Part shown: positions 1 to 5,385 of the stretch, piece after piece | Layout: the number at the start of each line of letters is the position of its first letter | Position numbering within the stretch: the stretch's first letter is position 1 | NCBI GenBank assembly: GCA_028697435.1 | Contig: JAQVFD010000159.1 | Coordinates: 1 to 5,469 of the forward strand | DNA length: 5,469 nucleotides | Direction of reading: 5' to 3' | From: Clostridiaceae bacterium | Lineage (GTDB): Bacteria; Bacillota; Clostridia; Lutisporales; Lutisporaceae | Translations under genes and position numbers: made by a program | The notes under the pieces: generated by a model | Told to the model about the DNA's origin: nothing | What the model saw: only the letters and a program-made list of their open reading frames with translations | The model's database searches: none

Positions 1-3
1 CAT

Positions 4-70
4 AGAAGATGATCATCCTTTCGTTAAATATTTTTTTCGCAATTAATATTTTAACAGGATGTCATCTTCT
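4..70. repeat. Long imperfect inverted repeat (nested hairpin)
   Basis: The outer arms 4-19 and 56-70 are complementary apart from one extra T in the left arm. Directly inside, 23-32 pairs with 45-55 with one extra T on the right. The whole stretch can therefore fold into one long, AT-rich, slightly bulged stem with a loop near 33-44. A short pyrimidine run (67-75) follows the right arm. It could be a terminator for a gene left of the window, or a small palindromic mobile remnant. The AT-rich stem is not typical of an intrinsic terminator, and nothing here decides between these. Confidence 0.6.
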
Positions 71-73
71 TTT

Positions 74-103
74 CCATTAAAATGGTTAATTTTACCATTA
101 AAA
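74..103. repeat. 9-bp direct repeat with small inverted repeat
   Basis: CCATTAAAA occurs at 74-82 and again at 95-103. Between and overlapping them, AATGGT (81-86) and ACCATT (94-99) form an inverted repeat with a 7-base gap. It lies about 55 bases upstream of the putative -35 of the transporter promoter. It could be a regulator binding site, but in such AT-rich DNA it may equally be chance. Confidence 0.3.
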
Positions 104-156
104 CCCTACAGTAACTTTACGCTATGTAATGATAGTCCTCTTTCACAAGGTATAAC

Positions 157-186
157 TTGCTATTACTGTGTATAGTTATATATAAT
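157..186 (+). promoter_or_regulatory. Putative sigma-A promoter of the leader ORF and transporter
   Basis: TTGCTA at 157-162 and a perfect TATAAT at 181-186 are separated by 18 bases. Transcription would start near 193 and give a 5' untranslated region of about 35 bases before the leader ORF, or about 80 bases before the transporter start. Confidence 0.55.
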
Positions 187-227
187 TAAGTGAAGAGTCA
201 CATATCATCAGCGGAGGTGGAGAATTT

Positions 228-275
228 ATGGATTTGTGTGAGAAGCTGTATAAGCTTGTAAGGAGCCGCAATTGA
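228..275 (+). CDS. Possible 15-residue leader peptide overlapping the transporter start
   Basis: An ATG at 228 follows a strong SD (GGAGG, 213-217) by 10 bases and opens a 15-codon frame, MDLCEKLYKLVRSRN, ending in TGA at 273-275. That stop overlaps the TTG start of the downstream transporter (272-274) in the sequence TTGA, a typical arrangement for translational coupling or reinitiation. The transporter's own SD (AAGGAG, 260-265) lies inside this small frame. AAGCT (243-247) and AGCTT (253-257) can form a small hairpin just before that SD, so ribosomes translating the leader would open it. No homologue is recognised. It may be a regulatory upstream ORF, or simply a ribosome-loading site. The good SD and the exact overlap support translation; the short length makes this uncertain. 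Confidence 0.45.
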   Translation: MDLCEKLYKLVRSRN

Positions 276-1006
276 TTGAAAAGATATATTTATTTGCAGT
301 AGTATTTGCAGCATTTTTTGTAAAAGGTATTACGGGATTTGGAAGTACACTTGTCATAGCACCTTTGTTTTCCTTTGTTGTATCAAACAAATTCACAACA
401 CCGGTTGACTTACTTATTAGCATACCTACCAATTTATATCTTGTATGGAAAAACAGGAAGAGCATTAATTTGAAAACGGTGGTACCTTTGTCGATAATGC
501 TGCTTGCCGGAGTGGTACCGGGGATAATGTTTCTGAAAGCAGGGAACGACATACTGCTGAAATCAATACTAGGTGTCGTTATTATGGCACTTGGTATTGA
601 GATGTTGTACCGAAAGCCACAAAAACAGGGTTCAGCTAAACCAAACAAGATGATGCTTGCAGCAGTGGGATTGGTATCGGGAGTATTAGCCGGAATGTAT
701 GGAATCAGTGCTATCCTTGTAGCGTACATAAGCAGAACCAGTGAGGACCGGAGTCAGTTTCGAGGGAATATATGCAGCCTTTTTTTGGTTGATAATATAT
801 TCAGACTTTTTTGGTACTCCGCAGCAGGAATCATGACGATAGAGATTGTGAAGTTCACTCTTTTTATAATGCCGTCAGTAGTCTTGGGTATGTATATAGG
901 TACAAAGGTGGATATGGGGCTTAAGGAAGAAACGGTGAGAAAAGCGACTATTTACCTTCTGATTGTAAGCGGAGGGGTTCTGCTCCTGAGAAGCATATTG
1001 ACTTAG
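272..1006 (+). CDS. TauE/SafE family membrane transporter (sulfite exporter-type)
   Basis: This 244-residue, very hydrophobic protein has the two-half layout of the TauE/SafE family (PF01925). The first half carries KGITGFGSTLVIAP (residues 18-31), and a related glycine-rich helix, SGVLAGMYGISAILVAY (136-152), opens the second. Membrane segments lie roughly at 5-37, 69-88, 93-113, 127-152, 166-186, 192-212 and 225-243, with a basic loop near 114-127. Characterised family members move sulfite, sulfoacetate or other small organic sulfur anions across the cytoplasmic membrane; the substrate here cannot be told from sequence. The TTG start at 272 is chosen because AAGGAG at 260-265 lies 6 bases before it and the membrane helix begins at once. 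The start overlaps the stop of a possible leader peptide. No sulfur-metabolism gene is adjacent, so the role stays general. Confidence 0.85.
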   Translation: MIEKIYLFAVVFAAFFVKGITGFGSTLVIAPLFSFVVSNKFTTPVDLLISIPTNLYLVWKNRKSINLKTVVPLSIMLLAGVVPGIMFLKAGNDILLKSILGVVIMALGIEMLYRKPQKQGSAKPNKMMLAAVGLVSGVLAGMYGISAILVAYISRTSEDRSQFRGNICSLFLVDNIFRLFWYSAAGIMTIEIVKFTLFIMPSVVLGMYIGTKVDMGLKEETVRKATIYLLIVSGGVLLLRSILT

Positions 1007-1032
1007 AATACATTGGAAAGGTATTATGAAAG

Positions 1033-1062
1033 TTGTAAATAATTTGCCTTAATGCATATAAT
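1033..1062 (+). promoter_or_regulatory. murI: Putative murI promoter
   Basis: TTGTAA (1033-1038) and TATAAT (1057-1062) are 18 bases apart in the gap between the transporter and murI. The expected transcript start, near 1069, falls upstream of the ATG at 1104. It also rules out the in-frame GTG at 1068 as a start for transcripts from this promoter. Confidence 0.5.
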
Positions 1063-1103
1063 ATAGTGTGCAGATATATTCTACAAGGTTTGGGGAGAGA
1101 TAT

Positions 1104-1859
1104 ATGAGTATCGGTATTTTTGATTCCGGCATAGGAGGGCTGACAGTATTGAAGGAAGCGGTAAAGCTGCTGCCTAATGAAGATTTCTTATACTATGCCG
1201 ATACTAAACATGTTCCCTATGGGACAAAACCAAAGGATGAAGTCCGAAGGTATATTTTTGATGCTGCGGATTTTTTCGCAGGTAAGGGAGTAAAGGCATT
1301 GGTTGTGGCTTGCAATACAGCTACCAGCATTGCCATAAATGACTTAAGAAAGAGGTACAGCTTTCCCATTATCGGCATGGAGCCTGCGGTAAAGCCTGCG
1401 TTAGAAAAGGTCGATCATAGAAGGATACTTGTGCTTGCAACACCAATTACAGTAAGTGAAAAGAAGCTGCACGATTTGGTTGTTAAGCTGGATTCTGAGC
1501 AGACAGTTGATTTGCATGCACTTCCGGTAATGGTAGAGTTTGCTGAGAAGTTCATATTTGATGAAGATATGATAATACGATATTTGTTGGATGAGTTTGC
1601 CAAGTATGACCTGAGAGAATATAGCGCTGTCGTTCTTGGCTGCACCCATTTTATTTTTTATAGAAAGCACTTCATGAAGATACTTCCCCAAGGGGTCGAA
1701 ATAATAGACGGGAATATTGGGACGGTGAACCGCTTAATGACATTACTTGAGAACAGAAAGTTGGGTTGCGGCAGTAAAGGAAGTTTAGAGTTTTATTGTT
1801 CCGGAGATAAAGATACCGACGACAGTAAATATAGAAGATATCTGGAACTTGAATATTAG
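1104..1859 (+). CDS. murI: Glutamate racemase
   Basis: This cytoplasmic enzyme interconverts L- and D-glutamate, supplying D-Glu for the peptidoglycan stem peptide. The 251-residue protein is close to the usual family length (about 250-290). It opens with the signature IGIFDSGIGGLTVL, giving Asp7 and Ser8. The two catalytic cysteines are present: Cys70 in VVACNTATS and Cys180 in VLGCTH, with His182 beside the second. YYADTKHVPYG (30-40), in the substrate-binding region, is also conserved. The ATG at 1104 is preferred over an in-frame GTG at 1068 because GGGGAG (1092-1097) lies 6 bases before it, the family signature starts there, and the putative promoter would start transcription at about the GTG. 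It probably has its own promoter after the transporter gene. A related aspartate racemase is unlikely given the DSGIGG and CNTA motifs. Confidence 0.95.
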   Translation: MSIGIFDSGIGGLTVLKEAVKLLPNEDFLYYADTKHVPYGTKPKDEVRRYIFDAADFFAGKGVKALVVACNTATSIAINDLRKRYSFPIIGMEPAVKPALEKVDHRRILVLATPITVSEKKLHDLVVKLDSEQTVDLHALPVMVEFAEKFIFDEDMIIRYLLDEFAKYDLREYSAVVLGCTHFIFYRKHFMKILPQGVEIIDGNIGTVNRLMTLLENRKLGCGSKGSLEFYCSGDKDTDDSKYRRYLELEY

Positions 1860-1873
1860 TGACAAAACCCGTA

Positions 1874-1960
1874 ATATTTGCAGCAAAAGAAATGATGCAA
1901 ATATAGGGATACTGTCATGAAAGTGCAAAACTTTTATATGAAACATAAAAGTTCAGGCAC
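1874..1960 (+). promoter_or_regulatory. Two hairpins in the murI-acetyltransferase gap
   Basis: Hairpin one pairs ATATTTGCA (1874-1882) perfectly with TGCAAATAT (1896-1904) around a 13-base loop. Hairpin two pairs AACTTTTAT (1929-1937) perfectly with ATAAAAGTT (1945-1953) around a 7-base loop; AGTGC (1922-1926) and GCACT (1957-1961) extend it across a small internal loop. Neither is followed by a T-run, so they do not look like ordinary intrinsic terminators of murI. They could be operators, an RNA leader structure of the acetyltransferase gene, or mRNA-end or processing stems. No riboswitch family is recognised. Confidence 0.5.
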
Positions 1961-1987
1961 TAGAGGGACTTATAGGGGTGACGTGTA

Positions 1988-2809
1988 TTGATAAGACCTT
2001 TGAATGAATGGGATAGGGCTATAGTATTAGAATATGTGAGCAGGAATGAAGATGAAATAGCTTTTATTTTCGGAAATGTTCTGCAATGTGGTATAGACAA
2101 CAGAAGAGATATGCTGCGCTGCGGTGATTATTTAGGATATTTTGAAGAAAATAGCTTAAAGGGCATCTTGGTATTTTACAATATGGGAACCTGCATACCA
2201 CACTATGAGTCTGCAGGGGCCATACCATACTTTTCTAAACTCATGGAAATGGGCAGATTCAATGTGCTTATAGGAAAAGAACAAATCGTAAAGCCCCTTT
2301 TTGAAGCTATAAAGGACTGCAAGAAATTGAAGGAGTATGAAGAATGCAGTTATCAAATTAACAGAGACTATAGGCCCTTTAAGCTTGAAGGGGCTATATT
2401 CATAGATGCATCGGGAGACGATACAAACATCATAAGTTTTGTGAGAAAAGCATATTGGCGGGGTTTTGGGGCAGAGCGGACTGCGGAGGGTACGAGACTT
2501 CTATTATCTCAAAAAAATGAGGAGGAAGATTTCACGGTATTATCCGTAGATAATAAATTAGTGGCTCAAGCCTGTGTGCAAACCTTCACCTATAATACAA
2601 ATCAAATAGGAGCAGTATATACTCTTGAAGAGGAAAGAGGAAAAGGTTATGCTAAGGCAGTGGTATCTGAGCTTTGCGAGAGGATAATAGGAAGGGGAAA
2701 GTTTCCGACACTAATTGTAAATAAACAGAATACTTCAGCCCTAAATGCATACAAAGCTCTTGGCTTTGAGCATTACAGCGATTATTTGATAATAAGGCTT
2801 TTTCTTTGA
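1988..2809 (+). CDS. GNAT family N-acetyltransferase (two-part)
   Basis: The 273-residue protein has a C-terminal GNAT domain (about 150-273). Motif A is IGAVYTLEEERGKGYAKAVV (207-226), with the acetyl-CoA pyrophosphate-binding RGKGYA at 217-222. Motif B is VNKQNTSALNAYKALGF (244-260), the usual end of the fold. These support acetyl transfer from acetyl-CoA to an amine; the substrate is unknown. Residues 1-140 lack a clear motif and could be a degenerate second GNAT half, as in other double-GNAT proteins (inference). The TTG start at 1988 is chosen because AGGGGTG (1974-1980) lies 7 bases upstream and the sequence begins MIRPLNEWD, a typical GNAT-like opening. No transmembrane segment is visible. 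It sits 29 bases before the rhomboid-like gene with no terminator between, so the two are probably co-transcribed. An obvious promoter of its own is not visible. Confidence 0.85.
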   Translation: MIRPLNEWDRAIVLEYVSRNEDEIAFIFGNVLQCGIDNRRDMLRCGDYLGYFEENSLKGILVFYNMGTCIPHYESAGAIPYFSKLMEMGRFNVLIGKEQIVKPLFEAIKDCKKLKEYEECSYQINRDYRPFKLEGAIFIDASGDDTNIISFVRKAYWRGFGAERTAEGTRLLLSQKNEEEDFTVLSVDNKLVAQACVQTFTYNTNQIGAVYTLEEERGKGYAKAVVSELCERIIGRGKFPTLIVNKQNTSALNAYKALGFEHYSDYLIIRLFL

Positions 2810-2838
2810 TTTACATTCATGAGATAGGGGGAAATACA

Positions 2839-3633
2839 TTGAAGTGGCTTGATAAACTTGAGAAAAAAATAGGCAGATTTGCGATTAAGAATCTAATGTC
2901 ATATATCGTTTTTATAACGGGTATTGTATATGCATTATCATATTCCGACAGGAGCGGGTTTGTTATAAGCAAGTTGATGCTTATACCTGAACTTGTATTG
3001 AGAGGAGAGGTATGGAGGCTTGTTACTTATATATTTATACCGCCTAATACTTCAATAATTTGGATTTTATTCACACTATATTTTTATTATATGGTGGGAA
3101 GCGCACTTGAACACGAATGGGGAAGCTTCAAGTTCAACATCTTTTATTTTACAGGCATGATAGGTACTACTATTGCGGCATTTATAACAGGATATGGAGC
3201 CACAGCCCTATATCTGAACTTATCATTATTCTTGGCATTTGCGAAAATATATCCTGATTTTGAACTGCTTCTATTTTTTATTATACCGGTTAAAATGAAA
3301 TATCTTGCGATGCTGAATTGGGCCTTTATAATCTATACGGTCCTGGTTGGCGACATGCCAGCAAAATTAATAGCAACAGTTTCTATAATGAACTACTTTC
3401 TGTTCTTCGGAAAGGATATTGTTGCAAGGACGAAGAGTGGAAGACAGGCATACAATAACAGGAGGCGATTTCAAACTGAGATTCCGAGGGATTTTACAAT
3501 TCACAAATGTACAATCTGCGGAAAGACTGAAAAGGACGATCCTAAAATGGATTTCAGATATTGTCCTCAATGTGAAGGGGATTACGAATATTGTATGGAT
3601 CATGTGAGGAACCATGAACATGTAACAAAATAA
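2839..3633 (+). CDS. Rhomboid-fold membrane protein, probably non-catalytic, with zinc-ribbon tail
   Basis: The 264-residue protein keeps rhomboid landmarks: RGEVWRLVTYIF (55-66), after the first helix, and MVGSALEHEWGSFKFNIFYFTG (85-106), the loop and helix typical of the family. About six membrane helices span residues 18-190. Where active rhomboids have GxSG, this protein reads LYLNLSLFLAFA (124-135), and the last helix (MNYFLFF, 184-190) has no catalytic His, so peptidase activity is unlikely. The soluble tail holds C224xxC227 and C242xxC245, then Cys252, His255, His259 and His261, a likely zinc ribbon or treble clef. The TTG at 2839 is preferred over an in-frame TTG at 2806 that would overlap the previous stop: AGGGGG (2826-2831) lies 7 bases upstream, and the protein then starts MKWLDKLEKKIG, which resembles clostridial relatives as I recall them. 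A Derlin/iRhom-like binding or chaperone role is inference only. Confidence 0.8.
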   Translation: MKWLDKLEKKIGRFAIKNLMSYIVFITGIVYALSYSDRSGFVISKLMLIPELVLRGEVWRLVTYIFIPPNTSIIWILFTLYFYYMVGSALEHEWGSFKFNIFYFTGMIGTTIAAFITGYGATALYLNLSLFLAFAKIYPDFELLLFFIIPVKMKYLAMLNWAFIIYTVLVGDMPAKLIATVSIMNYFLFFGKDIVARTKSGRQAYNNRRRFQTEIPRDFTIHKCTICGKTEKDDPKMDFRYCPQCEGDYEYCMDHVRNHEHVTK

Positions 3634-3654
3634 GCGGCGTGAGCCGCTTATTTT
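3627..3654. terminator. Bidirectional terminator containing both convergent stop codons
   Basis: Bases 3627-3638 pair perfectly with 3643-3654 over 12 bp around a GTGA loop. The core TAAGCGGC/GCCGCTTA is GC-rich, flanked by AAAA on the left and TTTT on the right, so each strand ends the stem in a U-run. The TAA of the rhomboid-like gene (3631-3633) and the TAA of the minus-strand gene (3648-3650) face each other within the stem. Only 14 bases separate the two reading frames. Confidence 0.85.
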
Positions 3655-4238
3655 ATCAAATAGTCGTCAATTATCTTTTCGGCAATTCTTTTCTGGATGG
3701 CTGCTGTTGCCACCAGTGTGAGAACAGTAAGCAAAATTTTCGAGATTTCTTTTGATTCAAGAGGAAGTTTTTCGGTTTTTTCTTCAATGAGATCAAATTT
3801 TTGGGAAAGAATTTTCTGCAGATCATCTGCACCATTCTCTTTCACTTCAATAAAGGCATTGTATAAGTTCTCAAGATAGTCTGCGCCATTGGCAGATGAA
3901 GTAATATTTTTAAACATAGGAGCAAACAATAAATTTATATCATTGATTGATAGGATTTGCTTCAAATAATATATAAGTATGAGAAGTATCATATGCTGTT
4001 TGTTGTATCTTTTATTCTTAGACGGAAGAAGGATTTTTGATTTGGTATAGTTATTTATCATGGTTTTGGTCAGAATCTTATCCTTTAAAACTCTTTTATT
4101 GTAGCCTAATTTATTGTCAATAAATGTAGTGACTTGATCCATGTAAAGTTCAATATCAGGGATATCAGAAATTTTAATATCTTTTCTATGAGAAATCTCC
4201 TCCATTATATTGAAAAGGGTACTTTCATCAAAATCCAT
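3648..4238 (-). CDS. DUF1836 family protein, putative HTH regulator
   Basis: The 196-residue protein matches the Firmicutes family DUF1836 (PF08876) in its first half. The recognisable stretch runs from ISDIPDIELYMDQVTTFID (23-41) through LTKTMINNYTKSKILLPSKNKRYNKQHMILLILIYYLKQILSINDI, given here only as positions 56-101. That layout, a helix, a basic LLPSKNKRY-type turn and then a helix, resembles the winged-helix part of MerR-type DNA-binding proteins, so a regulator is the usual guess. Its function is not established. The C-terminus has a hydrophobic helix (about 166-181) followed by a charged end. The ATG at 4236-4238 has AAGGAGA 7 bases upstream. It is convergent with the rhomboid-like gene and divergent from trhA, with a 204-base gap where it could act on either promoter (inference). 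Confidence 0.75.
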   Translation of the reverse strand: MDFDESTLFNIMEEISHRKDIKISDIPDIELYMDQVTTFIDNKLGYNKRVLKDKILTKTMINNYTKSKILLPSKNKRYNKQHMILLILIYYLKQILSINDINLLFAPMFKNITSSANGADYLENLYNAFIEVKENGADDLQKILSQKFDLIEEKTEKLPLESKEISKILLTVLTLVATAAIQKRIAEKIIDDYLIK

Positions 4239-4285
4239 ATAAACATCTCCTTACTATGAGTTTTACACAGGCAATCTTTCTATAT

Positions 4286-4314
4286 AGTATACCATACATG
4301 TCCTTAATAAATAA
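4286..4314 (-). promoter_or_regulatory. Putative extended -10 promoter of the DUF1836 gene
   Basis: Read on the minus strand, TATACT (4291-4286) is preceded by TG one base upstream (4294-4293), an extended -10 element. A weak -35, TTATTT (4314-4309), sits 17 bases before it. Transcription would begin near 4279, leaving about 40 bases before the ATG. Confidence 0.45.
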
Positions 4315-4348
4315 CGAGACAAAAGATATGTATGAATAAAAATATTTA

Positions 4349-4377
4349 TTGAATATATAATAACTCTAATATATAAT
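4349..4377 (+). promoter_or_regulatory. trhA: Putative trhA promoter with 10-bp direct repeat
   Basis: TTGAAT (4349-4354) and a perfect TATAAT (4372-4377) are 17 bases apart, a near-consensus sigma-A promoter. AATATATAAT occurs at 4352-4361 and again at 4368-4377, so the -10 region is duplicated 16 bases upstream, over the -35 end. The transcript would start near 4384 and carry about 59 bases before the trhA start. Confidence 0.6.
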
Positions 4378-4442
4378 ATTGATATGACAATACATAGTAA
4401 TAAATACTACTTGAGGAAAGGGATTAGCAAAAAGGAGAGAAT

Positions 4443-5093
4443 ATGGGAATAAAAGTGAAAGATCCATTCAGCGGTTTCTCGCACCTCGCAGGGGCACTGC
4501 TTTCAATTGCAGGTCTTTGCTTATTAGTGCGCTATGCTTCGGAGAATGGTACGGTATGGCATATTGTATCTTTTTCAATCTTCGGAGCAAGTCTTATACT
4601 TTTATACACGGCAAGTTCCATATATCATTTGCTTGTTGTATCTGAAAAAGGTACGAGAATACTAAGAAAGATAGATCATATGATGATTTATGTTCTTATA
4701 GCAGGGACATATACGCCGGTATGCCTGATTCCATTGAGAGGAGGCTGGGGCTGGAGTCTTCTTATCAGTATTTGGAGTATTGCAATGGTTGGCGTTATAT
4801 TAAAAGTATTATGGTTCAATGCGCCAAGATGGCTGTATACCTTTTTCTATCTCTTAATGGGTTGGCTTATAGTGATTGCATTTATACCTCTTGTAAGAAC
4901 GATGCCGATGGCCGCAATGCTTTGGCTTATTGCCGGAGGCTTATTATACACAGTAGGCGCAATTATTTACGGTACTAAATGGCCCAGGCTAAAATCAAAG
5001 GTATTTGGATTTCATGAAGTATTCCACATTTTTGTACTATATGGCAGCTTCTGTCATTTTTGGATGATGTTCAAATATATATTATATTTATAG
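4443..5093 (+). CDS. trhA: PAQR / hemolysin III family membrane protein TrhA
   Basis: The 216-residue protein has about seven membrane helices and all the PAQR signatures: SSIYH (Ser58 to His62), KIDHMMIYVLIAGTYTP (76-92, with Asp78), and FGFHEVFHIF (188-197), where His191 and His195 form the HxxxH pair. His62, His191 and His195 would bind the zinc ion on the cytoplasmic side, as in adiponectin-receptor relatives. The family has been linked to membrane-lipid or fluidity homeostasis and is historically called hemolysin III; a cytolytic role should not be assumed. Length is typical. The ATG at 4443 follows AAGGAG (4432-4437) by 5 bases. It has a strong promoter of its own and runs toward the rRNA promoter, with no terminator visible in the 34 bases between. 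Confidence 0.92.
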   Translation: MGIKVKDPFSGFSHLAGALLSIAGLCLLVRYASENGTVWHIVSFSIFGASLILLYTASSIYHLLVVSEKGTRILRKIDHMMIYVLIAGTYTPVCLIPLRGGWGWSLLISIWSIAMVGVILKVLWFNAPRWLYTFFYLLMGWLIVIAFIPLVRTMPMAAMLWLIAGGLLYTVGAIIYGTKWPRLKSKVFGFHEVFHIFVLYGSFCHFWMMFKYILYL

Positions 5094-5127
5094 CGGCGAA
5101 TTACCAGGTCAACCATGAAATACCTTA

Positions 5128-5156
5128 TTGACAACAGAAAAGCTGTGTGATAAGAT
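5128..5156 (+). promoter_or_regulatory. Strong promoter, probably of an rRNA operon
   Basis: A perfect TTGACA (5128-5133) is followed after 17 bases by TAAGAT (5151-5156). Transcription would begin near 5163-5164, at the base of the first leader hairpin. The leader downstream and the boxA-like site identify it as the probable promoter of the rRNA operon. A second, weaker promoter within the leader is not convincing. Confidence 0.75.
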
Positions 5157-5227
5157 AATAAACGTCGCCGGTTGATACGGCGGCAAGATATGAGAAGAAT
5201 CGAAAGATCTTCCATATGCAAAGTATT

Positions 5228-5259
5228 AGGATTGAATGAAGCGAGGATTGCAAGAAGCG
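5228..5259 (+). repeat. 16-bp tandem duplication in the rRNA leader
   Basis: Bases 5228-5243 and 5244-5259 match at 14 of 16 positions. Both begin AGGATTG and end GAAGCG, and the differences are confined to the middle three bases. GAAGCGAG therefore appears at 5238-5245 and 5254-5261. Confidence 0.8.
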
Positions 5260-5361
5260 AGCAGTTCTAGGAAGACAAGTCTGAGTGCGCGGAGCGTACT
5301 TACGGTACGTGAGCACATGAAGACGCAGACTGACGACGAAATGCGAAGGTTATGGCAATCC
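5245..5361 (+). other. Long-range processing-stem candidate
   Basis: GGATTGC (5245-5251) pairs with GCAATCC (5355-5361). Inside it, AGTCTG (5278-5283) pairs with CAGACT (5326-5331), GTGC (5285-5288) with GCAC (5313-5316), and GCGTAC (5294-5299) with GTACGT (5305-5310) around a TTACG loop. Nested stems like this in rRNA leaders serve folding and RNase III-type processing; that role is inferred here. Confidence 0.6.
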
Positions 5362-5364
5362 GGA

Positions 5365-5385
5365 TGATCCTTGAAAACTAAACAG
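5365..5385 (+). promoter_or_regulatory. boxA-like antitermination site
   Basis: TGATCCTTGAAAACT (5365-5379), continuing to AAACAG (5380-5385), resembles the boxA-type element found before 16S rRNA and in spacers of Bacillus and Clostridium rRNA operons. NusB/S10-type factors bind boxA to let polymerase pass through untranslated RNA. The match is from memory. Confidence 0.6.

Noticed and set aside
226..729. Long open frame on the minus strand inside the transporter gene
   Set aside because: It lies antisense to a clear membrane-protein gene and resembles no family; it is a shadow of the biased codons on the other strand.
1068..1103. Upstream GTG start for murI
   Set aside because: The SD and the family signature both favour the ATG at 1104, and the putative promoter would start transcription at about the GTG.
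1878..1907. Possible promoter TTGCAG / TATAGG over the first hairpin of the murI-GNAT gap
   Set aside because: The -35 matches the consensus at only three positions, so the hairpin itself is the stronger signal.
2806..2838. Upstream TTG start of the rhomboid-like gene overlapping the GNAT stop
   Set aside because: It has a poor SD, while the TTG at 2839 has AGGGGG 7 bases upstream.
5172..5200. Second promoter TTGATA / AAGAAT inside the leader
   Set aside because: The -10 is weak and both boxes lie in hairpin sequences; the upstream promoter explains transcription better.
5125..5316. Minus-strand open frame in the last 350 bases
   Set aside because: It is antisense to the structured rRNA leader and its sequence fits no known protein.
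5228..5361. CRISPR-like repeat array
   Set aside because: There are only two 16-bp units, directly abutting, with no spacers.
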